Source: JBCCLJ01 sp039026915
Lineage (GTDB): Bacteria > Acidobacteriota > Thermoanaerobaculia > Multivoradales > Multivoraceae
DNA: 64,000 bases
Assembly: GCA_039026915.1 (NCBI GenBank)
Contig: JBCCLJ010000005.1
Coordinates: 10,766 to 74,765 of the forward strand
Reading direction: 5' to 3'
In this document: positions 44,201-52,616 of the stretch, piece by piece
How positions within the stretch are numbered: position 1 is the stretch's first letter
Layout of the letters: each line of letters begins with the position of its first letter
The notes under the pieces: generated by a model
Told to the model about the DNA's origin: nothing
Databases searched by the model: none
What the model saw: the letters and a program-made list of their open reading frames with translations, nothing else
Program-made: the position numbers and the translations under genes

Positions 44201-47200
44201 GTCGTCGATCTGCCCGAGAACGTTGCCGGAGACGTCCTGTCGAACTACGCCGAGCTCGCCTTCGCCACCGGCGGTCCGCTGTCCGATACGGCCGAGATCG
44301 ACGTCGTCGAGCCGGAGCTGGAGCTCGGCAAGTCCATGGGACCGATGGCGGCGCATCGAATCCCGATCTCGCTCTCCGTCGAGAACACCGGGTCTGCACC
44401 CGCCTACGAAGTGAGGGTGGAAGACGTGCTCGATGACTCGCTCTACGATCTCGACTCCTTTGCTTCGATCGCCGCGCCGACCGGCTTCGTGCTCGAAGCT
44501 CTGGACGAAGGAAGTCAGCTGCGCATCGTTCTGCGTGCCGATCCGGCCTCGAGCTCACCCGACAACGTGATCCTTCCGGGTGAGACGGTCTCGGCGGACT
44601 TCGAGATCGACGCGCTGCGCGGCGCGTCGTCGCCTTCGGCGCTCCCCAATGTGGCCGACGAAGTCGGCGCGACGACCCTTCCGGGGACGGATCCGAAGGA
44701 GCGCGATGCTTCGGGAAGCACGGTCAGCGTGACGCTCGATCTGCCGATCCTCGAGTCCGACAAGACAGCCTCGCTGCTCGCCGACGCGGACAACTCGGGC
44801 ACGGTCTCGCCGGGAGACACGGTGCGCTACGAAGTGGCGTTGACGAACTCGGGCGCCGGCGCGGCCACGGACCTCGTGCTGCAGGACACTCCTGACGCCA
44901 ACACGTCGCTCGTCATCGGCACGGTGGTCGTCGGCGGCTCGGAGGTCGTCGTCTCGGGCAACGGGGCCGGCGACGTCGACGTTCATGTCACCCTCGCGTC
45001 CTTGGCGGCGGGACAGACCTCGACCGTGCAGTACGACGTCGTCGTGGCGCCTGCCCTCGCAGCGGGCATCGAGACGGTCACGAACCAGGGTGTCTGGACG
45101 AGCACGGAAGTCGACCCCGTGGCGACCGATGACCCGTCGGTCCCGGGCTTCGCGGATGCGACGATCGTGCCGGTCGACGCTGCACCGGATCTCGGGGTCA
45201 GCAAGACCGACGGCGACGAAGACGCGATTCCCACGGGCTTGTTGACCTATCAGGTCACGTACGCGAACGGCGGCAATCAGGACGCCACCGGTGTCACGGT
45301 CACGGAGACGGTGCCCGACCACTCGATCTATCTCGCGCCGAACAGCAACTACGCATGGTCATGCCCGGACGGCAGCACTGCCGGAACGCAGTGTGTTGCC
45401 AACGTCGGCTCGCTGGCAGCGGGTGCCGGCGGCTCGTTCACCTTCGCTGTCCGGGTCGTCGACCCGCTTCCGGGCGGCGTCACGGCACTCGCCAACACCG
45501 TGACGATCCAGGACGACGGCTCCAACGGCGACGATCTCGACCTGTCCGACAACCAGGGCTCCGACACCACGCCGATCAACGCCTCGCCGGGCTTGACGCT
45601 GACCAAGTCGGACGGCGATGCGGTCGCCCTCTTCGGTTCGCCGGTCGTCTACACCCTCAGCTACAGCAACGACGGCAACCAGGTCGCTCAAGGCGTCGTG
45701 CTCACCGAAACGGTGCCGGCCGACACGATCTTCGACGCCGCGGCCAGCGCGCCTTCGTCGTGGAGCTGCGGTGATGCCAGCTCCGCCGGCACGGAGTGCA
45801 CTCTCTCGCTGGGGCAGTTGGCGGTCGGTGCGAGCGGATCGGAGACGTTCGCGGTGCGCACCTTGGCCTCCGCGGGCGAGGGCGGTCTTGTGCAGAACAC
45901 CGCCACGATCCGCGATGACGGCAGCGGTGCTTCGGGGCAGCCCGTCACGGAGAGCGCCAGCGACACGACGCCAGTGCGTGCTCCGACCCTCACCAAGACG
46001 CTGCTGACGTCCGGCGATCTCGTCATCGGACAGGAAGCGATTCTGCGGATCGAGGTCGGCCTGCCCGAAGGAGCCAGCGCCAGCGGCGTCACGCTGGTGG
46101 ATGCGCTGCCTCTCGAGCTGCTGGCCGTGCGCCAGGAGAACGGCAGCGCCAGTGCGGGCCTCACCTACTCGGGCTCGCTGGCGGCCGACATCGAGTCCGA
46201 CAGCTTCACCTGGACCCTGGGTGACGTCAGCAACACCGACGGCGACAGCGGGACTCAGGAGAGTTTCGTCTTCGATGTCGTCGTCCAGGCGAGAAACGTG
46301 CTGACGGCGCAGGCGGGCACGATGCTGACGACGACCGCGACGCTCACGTTCGGCGGTCAGACGCGGGACGCTTCGGTCGATCTGAGCATCCTCGAGCCCG
46401 ATCTTTCGCTCGACACATCTTTCGACCAGCTCACGTCCGGGCCCGGTGAGACGGTCACCGTTCGTTGGGAGATCGCGCACACGCAGGCGAGTGGTGCCTC
46501 GGCCCACGATCTGGAGCTGGTGACCGTTCTTCCGGAGGGCCTCACCTACGCGGGCGGCGTCACAGCAGAGCAGGGGCCAGCGCCGACGGTCGATGCCACG
46601 GGCCTGCCCGAGCTGCGCATGACGGTGGCGGAGCTCGAGCAGAACTGGGACGAGTCCAACCCTCTGGTCATCACCTTCGACGTCACCACGTCAGGCAGCC
46701 TGACCACGCGAGAGACCGTCGACAGCGAAGTGCGGCTCGAGTGGTCCAGCATCGTCGGCGTCCCGGCGTTGCCGGTTCCCGACGATCCCGCGTCCGGAGA
46801 GCGCACCGGCGACAGCGGAGATCCCGGTGGTGCGGCCAACGACTATGTGGCCGAGTCGACCTCGCAGCTCAACAACACCGCGGTCTTTTCCTTCGAGGAT
46901 CTGCGAGAAGACGAGACGCTGTCGAACGACTTCGACTACAACGACTTCGTCATCACCGTTGGCGTCACCGAGGAGGTGAATGAGGAGAACGAGTGGACCC
47001 GCATCGAACTCCTCGTCCGGGCGGAGGCGCGTGGAGCGGCGTTCAATCACGAGCCCTTTCTCGACGTCGGGCTCGAAGGGCCGATCGACATTACGCTCGA
47101 GACCTACGACGCCGCCGGCGTCCTGACAGGGATCAGTCAGAGCTCGCAGAACGCCACGTTCGTCGAGTCGATCCCGATCTTTGCGGACTCCTACACGGCG

Positions 47201-50200
47201 CTGCCTTCGTGGCAGGGCGGTTCGTTTCCGTTCACCTCGAATACCGACGCCGCGCAGACTTCGGCCAACCGCGTCGACGGTCTCACGACCCGCGTGATCC
47301 TCGAGGTTGGAGATCCCAGTCTCAACCCGCGGGTCGTCGACGATCCAGAGACGCTGCATCTCGACGAGGCGACCAATCACCTTCTGGGCCCGTGGATTCG
47401 GGTGCTCAACACCGGACAGGAGATCTACCAGCGTTGGCGCCACCGCGGCGCGACGCAGGATCTCGTGACGGCGGAGCTCTACGGCTCGAGCACGCCGCTC
47501 CTCGGCTTCGGACTCGATCAGGCGACGATCTTCGAGGCGGCGTGGTCGTGGCCGGTCGAGCAGGAGCCGATCTGGGACGCGTATCCCGAGTTCGTCGACT
47601 ACACCTACTCCGGATCGACCTCTTTCACCGACTGGTTCGACAGTCCCGCGAGCGGTTTGACCTGGCCGGTGAGCGGCGCCAACCTGGCGACGCTGCGTCA
47701 GGGATCGACGGTGACGTTGCCCCAGGGTTCCTTCGCCTTTACGCACGTCTTCGACTCGCCGCTCAACAGCGCCCCCGCAGTCGCCGATCTCGATCGAGAC
47801 GGCAGCTACGAGGTGGTTGTCGGCTCCTTCCTCAACTGGATCGCCGTACACGGCGCCGACGGAGCGCTGCAGACGCTGATCGATCCGGCACCGGGGCAGG
47901 ATCTGTCGTCGGTGTCGTCGGTCGTGGTTGCCGATCTGCTCGGCGACGCGTCGCTCGAGATTCTTCGCGGCTATGACGATGGCGTGATTCGCGTCTTCGA
48001 TGCGAGCGGCGATGAACTGCAGACCTTCCAGCTCGACGGCACCGTCAAGTCGACCCCCGTCGTCGGTGACGTCGACGGCAACGGCAGCCGTGAACTCTTC
48101 GTTCTGGGCGGCGACGCCCGTCTCTACGGTTTCTCGTCGACCGGTGCCCCTCTGCCGGGCTTTCCGCTGGCGGTCGGCGGGCCGGAGGACGTTTCGAACA
48201 ACTGGGTGATCATGCCGTCACCGCTTCTGGCGAACGTCGACGAGTCAGGCTCGCTGGAGGTCGTCGCGGTAACCGCGTCCGGGCGGGTGCACGTGGTCGG
48301 CCTCGATGGGCAATCCCTGCCGGGATGGCCCGTCGATCTCGAGCGGACGGTCCTAGCCTCGCCGGCCGCGGCGAATCTCGATGGATCGGGCGGTCTCGAG
48401 ATCGTCATTGCTGACGACCAGGGCGGAGTGACGGCGCTGGGTTCGACCGGGGTCGTCGTCTGGGAGAGTCAGCGCAGCTTGGGAGGCCCCTCCTCGCCGG
48501 CGGTGGGCGATCTCGAAGGCGACGGCTCGCTGGAAGTGGTCGTCGGTTCGATGGATGGCCGGATCTACGCGTACGCCGCCGACGGTTCCGAGAAGAGCGG
48601 TTGGCCGGTGACCACCGCCTCTCAGGTGCAGAGCTCGCCTTCGCTGGTCGACTTCGACGATGACGGCGACGACGAGGTCTTCGTCGGCTCGTTCGACACC
48701 CGCCTCTACGGTCTCGACGGCGACGGCTCCGCTCTGCCGCTCTCCGGTGGAGGGACCTTTCCGGTGGCTCTCGGTGCGGTGCTCGTCTCCAGCCCCGCGG
48801 TGGTCGATCTGCAGGGCGACGGCACGCCCGAGATCGTCGTCGGCTCCTACGACCGCAATCTCTACGCGGTGGAGGCAGGCGGTAGCGTGCGTCCTCTCGC
48901 CAACCTTTGGGGCCAGTTCCGGGGCTCCGCCACGAACCAGGGTACGGCGTCCGAGAGCTTCGTGGAACTCGCCGATCTGAGCGTCGCGGTGGACGACAAC
49001 GTCGACTCGGTCGTTGCGGGAACGCAGCTCAACTGGACGGTGCTCGCCCAGAACGCGGGTCCGGACGACGTGCTCGGCGCGACGCTCCAGGCGACCGTCT
49101 CGCCGGAGCTGAGCGGCCTCAGCTGGTCCTGCTCGTCGGCGCTCGGCGCCTGCGGCACCGCCAACGGCAGCGGCGCGCCGGACCTCTCGCTCGATCTTCC
49201 CAGCGGCGCTTCGGCGACGATCACAGTGCAGGCGACGGTGGCCTCTTCGGCCACGGGCACGGTGCCCTTCAGCGCGTCGATCGGTGTGCCTGCCGGCTTC
49301 GCCGACTCGGCGACGGGCAACAACGAGTCCGCCGAGTCGACGCCGGTCGAGCTCGTTGCCGACGTCGGTGTCACGATCAGCGACCGCTCGAGCTACTACG
49401 CACCTGGTAGCCGTCTGCGCTACACGGTCGCCGTATCGAATGACGGCCCCTCGGACGCTTCTGGTACGGCGCTTCAGGTCGCCCTGCCCGAGGAGTTGAG
49501 CTCTGTCTCCTGGACTTGCAGTGCGGGCGGTGGAGCCAGCTGCGCTGCGAGCGGCAGCGGTGCCCCCGATCTGACGCTCGATCTTCCTGAGGGCGCGCTG
49601 GCGGTCTTCTCGGTCTCCGGCGATGTCGATCCCGACGCCGTCGGTGTGCTGACGGCGTCGGCGACGGTCTCCGTCGCTACCGGAATCAGCGATCCGGTCA
49701 GCTCCAACGACGTCGCTTTCGACGAGTCGTCGGCAACGACGCAGAACGACGCCCCCACGGTCGAAACGGTGACCTCACTCTCGGACGACGTTCTCGAAGC
49801 GTGCCGCGCATCGACCGAACCACTGCAGGGCCTGAGGCTCCTTTTCTCCGAGCCGATGCGCAACAGCGGCGGATCGACTTCGGTCGGCGACCTCGACAAT
49901 CCTCAGTCCTACCTGCTGGTGAGCAGCGGCGCGGATCGGGATCTTCAGACCGTCGACTGCGCCGGACCGGCGGGCGACGATCAAGAGGTGGCGCTGAGCG
50001 CAGTCTACGCCGGTGCTGGGTCCACGTCGGTCTCGTTGGAGGTCGACGACCTCGGTCTGCTCGACGGCGCGTATCGGCTGTTTGCCTGCTCGACGCTCGA
50101 GGACCAGGACGGGACGGTGATCGACGGTGACGGTGACGGCTTCGGAGGTGATTCGTTCCGGTTCGATCTTCGAGTCGACTCCGGCAACCTGGTGACGGAC

Positions 50201-50725
50201 GGTCACTTCGACTGCGACCTCGGAGGGTGGCAGGTCGAGGCACCCCCTTCAGAGCTCATCTTCGACGCCACGACCGATGCTGATGACGCTCAGATCTCGG
50301 GCTCGGCTGCGGTCGTCGATCTGACGGGGGCGCCCGACTACACCCTCTCGCGGTGTCTGCCGGTCGAGGGTGCGGAAGGTGTGGCACTGAGGGTCAGGAC
50401 TCTGACCGACGCACCGGCCGGTGTCGCCGTCGATCTGAAGATCGGCTGCGAGGTCTTCTCGGACGCGTCCTGCTCGGGCTCGCCCCTGCTGGAGTACGAG
50501 GACCGGATCGAGCTGACGGATTCGTCGGGAGCCTGGAACCACCTGGCGCTGACGGCGCCGTCTCTCGAAGACGCCCTCTCGGCACGATGCGCCGTCGCCG
50601 TCGAGCAGAAGCAGGGCTTCGGCTTCGAGGTCCGTTTCGATCAGCTGTTCCTTCAGCAGGGCATCTTCGAGAACGGCTTCGAGAAGGGAATGCTCGGCTG
50701 GAGCGAGAAGGCCGACGGTCCCTGA
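38222..50725 (+). CDS. giant secreted DUF11-repeat protein with LruC-like and FG-GAP domains
   Basis: 4167 residues, roughly 420 kDa, with a signal peptide to about residue 22 and no lipobox. Order of domains: a unique region (25-600) and further beta-sandwiches to about 950; five interleaved pairs of two repeat types (953-2880) with three classical DUF11 units (KTASL, SKTDGD, TKSDGD at about 2173, 2320 and 2455) inserted before the last pair; an LruC/DUF4842-like domain (FDYNDFVITV near 2898, about 2885-3060); seven FG-GAP blades (3180-3560, calcium-type loops DLDRDGSYEV, DVDGNGSREL, DFDDDGDDEV); two more DUF11-like units (3580-3840); and a jelly-roll C-terminus (3990-4140) ending IFENGFEKGMLGWSE. 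It is acidic and should be a cell-surface or released adhesin-like filament. The frame is unbroken over 12.5 kb. Confidence 0.9.
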   Translation: MFLARPLLLLCLLGLLLAPSAAQSQPEADVLVTNAPQALLGESIELQLDFSNVAADSQDVGYGPFVDVVLPINGADGNAGSETADGLTFVSADYLGAAISATQLTFPDDGRDTGCVEHPFAESDTATPLIVCGTPGDVLLVLPLPFGSYVPTQPASTIDLKLDVSALADLGVGLPVHHRAGFRFGADPLDNACCDPSLVSAASNDSTTWPSTEVTPELLAVRKEYLGPENETSTGPNFPRQYRIVLDLADGQSISDVDVIEDLPDSLAYLRLVSTSPTATVLAEPTVGEASSSPTNRLHVNFSSVTGTASNNDAEVVLEFFVPRTDATGSAVVPAASGDDTTAENQVTALGDWSPVDGRDPSGTDNVSFDASGPEHTLSQQALSIQKGVAIAANSGASSATPGDVLEYTLEIQVSDFFAVSSVVVTDVLSDGQSFDQSFTPTLRLTEHGSTTSAGFDAANFTVSADKSPGASAPNTGRTTLTFDLSSELVTRGADALFLGGCVPVGGTGGTPPDCSTFDQGATTATVVFRAVIDEDFSDDFPSGDASVDQGDSLSNDAVVDSALHDVVELQATAATEADDTAAGVKLVFGSISKSIYAIDGNTSFAQPIEISPGDEITYRLEVTMPSADFENLVLSDYLPLPVFSAPEVTQLLSQADATVPAAGTIKFGATDTLLALAGAPSWSVQAASNRLVLDYGDFDAVGSGPVKIDVLFTVTVSDDPFADDLLLTNQMHLEQASTNGGVHVADAIVQFRLRQPLLRFTKGAISSDQPDATFTPSVVGPSLVGTVSSDDLAATPVGSDVADVDAGDLVTFALVVENVGGSGAFDLVVNDALPAGLTVPAGGIDLTVRRGDGLILQTSALGPFGDDRDLFENGLEIVDPSGEAACQEYSASGGSNVVLLTYELEVADAAAVPEAVFENDAGLLQYGGDDGSGSSANHVFGTTEFRDSVSIEIATPQIEKDLTLTSEPHTPDSDPGRPLAIGEAATYRIVVTVPEGVSPQVKLTDQVSSGVRIESVDQVTATPGLSTSVAGGFGAVRTGAVVSGDGRGVTLDFGDLTNANRANGTADTISVYATVRVQNDPEASSGTAVTNSATWSWDGGQVGDSAQQALVVEPALEMSKDVSPGNGDAGDTVSFTLTVTHAGASTADAFDLVLTDALSDPDLALVDGTVSAPGGTVVRGNGGEGDVEVRYDSLALAGSAIVTFDAVLLNSVVAGDILTNVAELSWDSLPGEVAERKYGPTSAGAQVTIGIPDLSKSVLSTSETSTDAAQYSPTVEDLTLGEEVTFRIVATLPEGVTAQVLIVDSMPSSASGVLEAISAQVISVGGSLTPAVPSPTPSFSDVNLGDGLDDRVSFDFGQVTNAPDGVVSAGDQIVLEIVARVADVAANRGGRALTNTALIDFDGALQPTATVDVEVVEPLLEVDKSGDETTGDAGDIVRFVVEVRHDPATSARAFDVLIEDELPPGLSFYGNLQSTGTAEPSTLSEASNTVTAVWDELDVGEVGRFEFDAIVDLGVFPGENLTNEAMLSWDSLPADDDPPGERTGSDSDEHVFTVTLPGVDKTVFSTSESFTGTAQSGPEPDLTIGEQVTYRVVLTLPEGTVTDTTIVDQLPKGSAVLALESSRVVRVGTALGGAGLPSVGAAGTASDTDADGVDDRVQWTLGTVVNTPDGSENAQDEIEVEVVARVIDVAANSYGDDDLVNLATLSHADGSAMDSALVDVVEPQLQITKSASSTLVDAGDTIRFDLQIDHISASSADAFSLVVVDALPSSGLSWAGNGTVVSDCDGLVVDSTSLPTVRFDVSELTRADETCTISYDLDVENTVQPAQSYDNTASLDYDSQPTYVAGETRRRTTSDMETVTILAPGLMKITDTTSLDDTGMTQFGASRPDLAIGEQVDYELTVVFPEGVTENAVVTDLMPADSQTGIVEVIGASVSSIGGQLVATGSGSPVLSDTRLDDGLNDTVTFDFGRVTNTPDGSNTPADRIVLTVTGVVVDLPENVAGDVLSNYAELAFATGGPLSDTAEIDVVEPELELGKSMGPMAAHRIPISLSVENTGSAPAYEVRVEDVLDDSLYDLDSFASIAAPTGFVLEALDEGSQLRIVLRADPASSSPDNVILPGETVSADFEIDALRGASSPSALPNVADEVGATTLPGTDPKERDASGSTVSVTLDLPILESDKTASLLADADNSGTVSPGDTVRYEVALTNSGAGAATDLVLQDTPDANTSLVIGTVVVGGSEVVVSGNGAGDVDVHVTLASLAAGQTSTVQYDVVVAPALAAGIETVTNQGVWTSTEVDPVATDDPSVPGFADATIVPVDAAPDLGVSKTDGDEDAIPTGLLTYQVTYANGGNQDATGVTVTETVPDHSIYLAPNSNYAWSCPDGSTAGTQCVANVGSLAAGAGGSFTFAVRVVDPLPGGVTALANTVTIQDDGSNGDDLDLSDNQGSDTTPINASPGLTLTKSDGDAVALFGSPVVYTLSYSNDGNQVAQGVVLTETVPADTIFDAAASAPSSWSCGDASSAGTECTLSLGQLAVGASGSETFAVRTLASAGEGGLVQNTATIRDDGSGASGQPVTESASDTTPVRAPTLTKTLLTSGDLVIGQEAILRIEVGLPEGASASGVTLVDALPLELLAVRQENGSASAGLTYSGSLAADIESDSFTWTLGDVSNTDGDSGTQESFVFDVVVQARNVLTAQAGTMLTTTATLTFGGQTRDASVDLSILEPDLSLDTSFDQLTSGPGETVTVRWEIAHTQASGASAHDLELVTVLPEGLTYAGGVTAEQGPAPTVDATGLPELRMTVAELEQNWDESNPLVITFDVTTSGSLTTRETVDSEVRLEWSSIVGVPALPVPDDPASGERTGDSGDPGGAANDYVAESTSQLNNTAVFSFEDLREDETLSNDFDYNDFVITVGVTEEVNEENEWTRIELLVRAEARGAAFNHEPFLDVGLEGPIDITLETYDAAGVLTGISQSSQNATFVESIPIFADSYTALPSWQGGSFPFTSNTDAAQTSANRVDGLTTRVILEVGDPSLNPRVVDDPETLHLDEATNHLLGPWIRVLNTGQEIYQRWRHRGATQDLVTAELYGSSTPLLGFGLDQATIFEAAWSWPVEQEPIWDAYPEFVDYTYSGSTSFTDWFDSPASGLTWPVSGANLATLRQGSTVTLPQGSFAFTHVFDSPLNSAPAVADLDRDGSYEVVVGSFLNWIAVHGADGALQTLIDPAPGQDLSSVSSVVVADLLGDASLEILRGYDDGVIRVFDASGDELQTFQLDGTVKSTPVVGDVDGNGSRELFVLGGDARLYGFSSTGAPLPGFPLAVGGPEDVSNNWVIMPSPLLANVDESGSLEVVAVTASGRVHVVGLDGQSLPGWPVDLERTVLASPAAANLDGSGGLEIVIADDQGGVTALGSTGVVVWESQRSLGGPSSPAVGDLEGDGSLEVVVGSMDGRIYAYAADGSEKSGWPVTTASQVQSSPSLVDFDDDGDDEVFVGSFDTRLYGLDGDGSALPLSGGGTFPVALGAVLVSSPAVVDLQGDGTPEIVVGSYDRNLYAVEAGGSVRPLANLWGQFRGSATNQGTASESFVELADLSVAVDDNVDSVVAGTQLNWTVLAQNAGPDDVLGATLQATVSPELSGLSWSCSSALGACGTANGSGAPDLSLDLPSGASATITVQATVASSATGTVPFSASIGVPAGFADSATGNNESAESTPVELVADVGVTISDRSSYYAPGSRLRYTVAVSNDGPSDASGTALQVALPEELSSVSWTCSAGGGASCAASGSGAPDLTLDLPEGALAVFSVSGDVDPDAVGVLTASATVSVATGISDPVSSNDVAFDESSATTQNDAPTVETVTSLSDDVLEACRASTEPLQGLRLLFSEPMRNSGGSTSVGDLDNPQSYLLVSSGADRDLQTVDCAGPAGDDQEVALSAVYAGAGSTSVSLEVDDLGLLDGAYRLFACSTLEDQDGTVIDGDGDGFGGDSFRFDLRVDSGNLVTDGHFDCDLGGWQVEAPPSELIFDATTDADDAQISGSAAVVDLTGAPDYTLSRCLPVEGAEGVALRVRTLTDAPAGVAVDLKIGCEVFSDASCSGSPLLEYEDRIELTDSSGAWNHLALTAPSLEDALSARCAVAVEQKQGFGFEVRFDQLFLQQGIFENGFEKGMLGWSEKADGP
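41082..46840 (+). repeat. interleaved A/B tandem repeats within the giant protein gene
   Basis: Two domain types alternate. Type A has IGEQVTYR-like then LPEG and DxLP, at about 41082, 41971, 42886, 43810 and 45979. Type B begins VVEP-L-KS, then GDAGD and a DAL/ELP motif, at about 41552, 42468, 43384, 44304 and 46390. A-to-A spacing is 889-924 bases for the first four. Between the fourth and fifth pair sit three single DUF11 units at about 44742, 45181 and 45588. Identity between copies is moderate, so the array is old. Confidence 0.8.
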
Positions 50726-50735
50726 GCTCAGGGAG

Positions 50736-51608
50736 CTACTCGGCTCCCGAAGAGACCGCCGCCTTGGCATCGAGGTGCTGGCTGAACCAGCGGACCAACG
50801 CTTCGGTGGCGGTCGCTTCGTGCTCCCCGCGGAAGCCGTGTCCGGCCCCCTCGAGGACGACCAGCTCCGTCGTTACGCCTTCCTTTTGAAAGGCGGCGTG
50901 AATGCGCTGGCTGGTGCTCAACGGGACGAGCTCGTCGGCGGTGCCGTGCACCAGCAGCGTCGGCGGATCGTCCTTGGAGACGTAGAGGACCGGTGAGATG
51001 TCGTCGGCGAGCTCGGAGTCGAAGTCCAGAGCGGGGAAGCGGTCATTCGGGCCGACGATCGGCTGCAGGTCGACGGGCGGGAAGTAAGCGACGACGGCCG
51101 CCACTCGGGCGTCTCCCGCGTCGCCCTCCTTGCCGACCGCCGACTCGGAGGCCGCGCCGAGCATCAGCGAGAGGTGCCCTCCGGCGCTTCCGCCGAAGAC
51201 GCCGAGACGGTCGGCGTCGACGTTCCACGCCGAAGCGTTGTCGCGAATGTGTGCGAGCGCCTTGCGAACGTCGACGACCGCCTCGGGTACCTTGAACATC
51301 GGGCTCGAACCGTGGCGGACCATGAAGACGGTGAAGCCGCGTTCGAGGAGTGCAGAGAAAGTCGGCTGCTGCGGGGCCATCGACGGATCGAACCAACGTG
51401 AGACCCAGCCGCCGCTCACCATGAAGAGCACGGCGGCACCGTTCGGTGTCGCAGGGCTGACCACGTCGTAGGTGAGCGCCATGCCCATCTTGTGTCCGTA
51501 GACGACGTCGGCATCGATCGCGGGCGCGGTGTCCTGGGGCTGTCCGAACGTCGGAGCCACCGTCAAAGCGAGGCCGACGGCGACGAAGGCAGAGCGAAAG
51601 CGTCTCAT
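50736..51608 (-). CDS. secreted alpha/beta-hydrolase (esterase/BD-FAE-like)
   Basis: 290 residues with a signal peptide to about residue 22 (TFGQ). The catalytic triad is S141 in GGSAGGH, D225 in HGTADELVP and H257 in GAGHGF; an oxyanion GG is in MVSGGWVSRW near 64-73. The family (BD-FAE / kynurenine formamidase-like) hydrolyses small esters or amides. Although kynurenine genes occur 7 kb away, this one is exported and not linked to them, so a formamidase role is not supported. It is convergent with the giant gene, ending 10 bases from its stop, and divergent from the DUF6503 gene. Confidence 0.88.
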   Translation of the reverse strand: MRRFRSAFVAVGLALTVAPTFGQPQDTAPAIDADVVYGHKMGMALTYDVVSPATPNGAAVLFMVSGGWVSRWFDPSMAPQQPTFSALLERGFTVFMVRHGSSPMFKVPEAVVDVRKALAHIRDNASAWNVDADRLGVFGGSAGGHLSLMLGAASESAVGKEGDAGDARVAAVVAYFPPVDLQPIVGPNDRFPALDFDSELADDISPVLYVSKDDPPTLLVHGTADELVPLSTSQRIHAAFQKEGVTTELVVLEGAGHGFRGEHEATATEALVRWFSQHLDAKAAVSSGAE

Positions 51609-51718
51609 GACTGTCTCCTGTGGTTGTGGGGTGAGCTTAGCCGTTCAGCGGTGGTACGGTCGGGTCTCCCCCTGTCATCTTTGCCGGGACCCGCGCGGTT
51701 CGGGCCGGAGGTTTGCTG

Positions 51719-52471
51719 ATGAAGGCCCGTAGCGCCCTCTCCCTGATGCTCTTGTCGTGCCTCGGAATCGGTGCTTGTTCGTCACCCCCGGAGGGTGGCG
51801 ATGCGTCACCGACGCCGATGAGCGGCGAGGAGCTGCTCGACGCCATGATCGCCTTTCACGATCCTCAGGGCCTGTGGGCGACCTCCCGGCTCGCTCTGGG
51901 GCTCGACGAGTCGCGCCCCGACGGCAGCGTACGGAAGACGAGCGTCTTCATCGATCCGCTCGCCGGCTCGACGCTCATCGAGACTCAGCGCGATGGACGC
52001 GATGTGTCGATGAGCGTCAGCGACGCCGAGGTCACCGCAACGGTCGACGGGCGTCAGCCGACGCCGGAGGAGGCGGAGTCGCTGCGACTGACGCCCGACC
52101 AGGCGACGCGCATGCGCAACTACTACGTCTACCTCTATGGTCTTCCGATGAAGCTGCGCGATCCTGGAACGCTGATCGATTCAGAGGTGAGGCGGACCGA
52201 AGTCGAGGGCCGCGAAGCTCTGGTGCTGCGCGTCACCTACGACCCCGAGGTGGGAGGCGATACCTGGCTCTTCTACGCGGATCCGGAGACGTTCGAGATG
52301 TTCCGCTACCAGTTCTTCCACGACGAGAGCGCCGGGGATGGCGAGTACATCGTTTTGGAGGGGCTGGCGGAAGTCGGTGGGCTGAAGCTGCCTGCCGCTC
52401 GGACCTGGTTCACGAACCAGGGGGACGAGCTACTCGGTACCGACACGATCCGGGAGACGAGCACGCTTTGA
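51719..52471 (+). CDS. DUF6503 family lipoprotein
   Basis: 250 residues from an ATG with GGAGG 7 bases upstream; a TTG two codons before is less likely. The signal segment ends in the lipobox GIGAC (near residue 20). The start of the mature domain, LLDAMIAFHDPQGLW near 39-53, matches the DUF6503 family, an outer-membrane LolA/LppX-like half-barrel with unknown function, and the EVGGLKLPAARTWF motif near the C-terminus supports it. The fold in other families carries lipids or lipoproteins across the periplasm. The gene stands alone in front of a possible promoter and a small membrane protein. Confidence 0.75.
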   Translation: MKARSALSLMLLSCLGIGACSSPPEGGDASPTPMSGEELLDAMIAFHDPQGLWATSRLALGLDESRPDGSVRKTSVFIDPLAGSTLIETQRDGRDVSMSVSDAEVTATVDGRQPTPEEAESLRLTPDQATRMRNYYVYLYGLPMKLRDPGTLIDSEVRRTEVEGREALVLRVTYDPEVGGDTWLFYADPETFEMFRYQFFHDESAGDGEYIVLEGLAEVGGLKLPAARTWFTNQGDELLGTDTIRETSTL

Positions 52472-52557
52472 GTTCTCGAGTTGCTGCTGGTTCTCGGGTT
52501 GCCGATCTTTGGAATTCCGCGACTCACACCATTTTTTTGGACGGGTTGTCCGGTTCA

Positions 52558-52588
52558 TTGGACGCGAGCGGTTTATTCGACGTATGCT
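52558..52588 (+). promoter_or_regulatory. possible sigma-70-type promoter for the small membrane protein gene
   Basis: TTGGAC at 52558-52563 and TATGCT at 52583-52588 lie in an AT-rich island just before the ATG at 52617; the 19-base spacing is long, so confidence is limited. A T-run at 52531-52538 lies just upstream and might end the DUF6503 transcript, though no strong stem precedes it. Confidence 0.35.
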
Positions 52589-52616
52589 ATATGAGCATTT
52601 CGGAAAGGGGCACCTG

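Noticed and set aside
50736..51608. Kynurenine formamidase (missing step of the tryptophan pathway)
   Set aside because: The triad fits a hydrolase but it has a signal peptide and lies 7 kb from the kynurenine genes; only the broad hydrolase assignment is supported.
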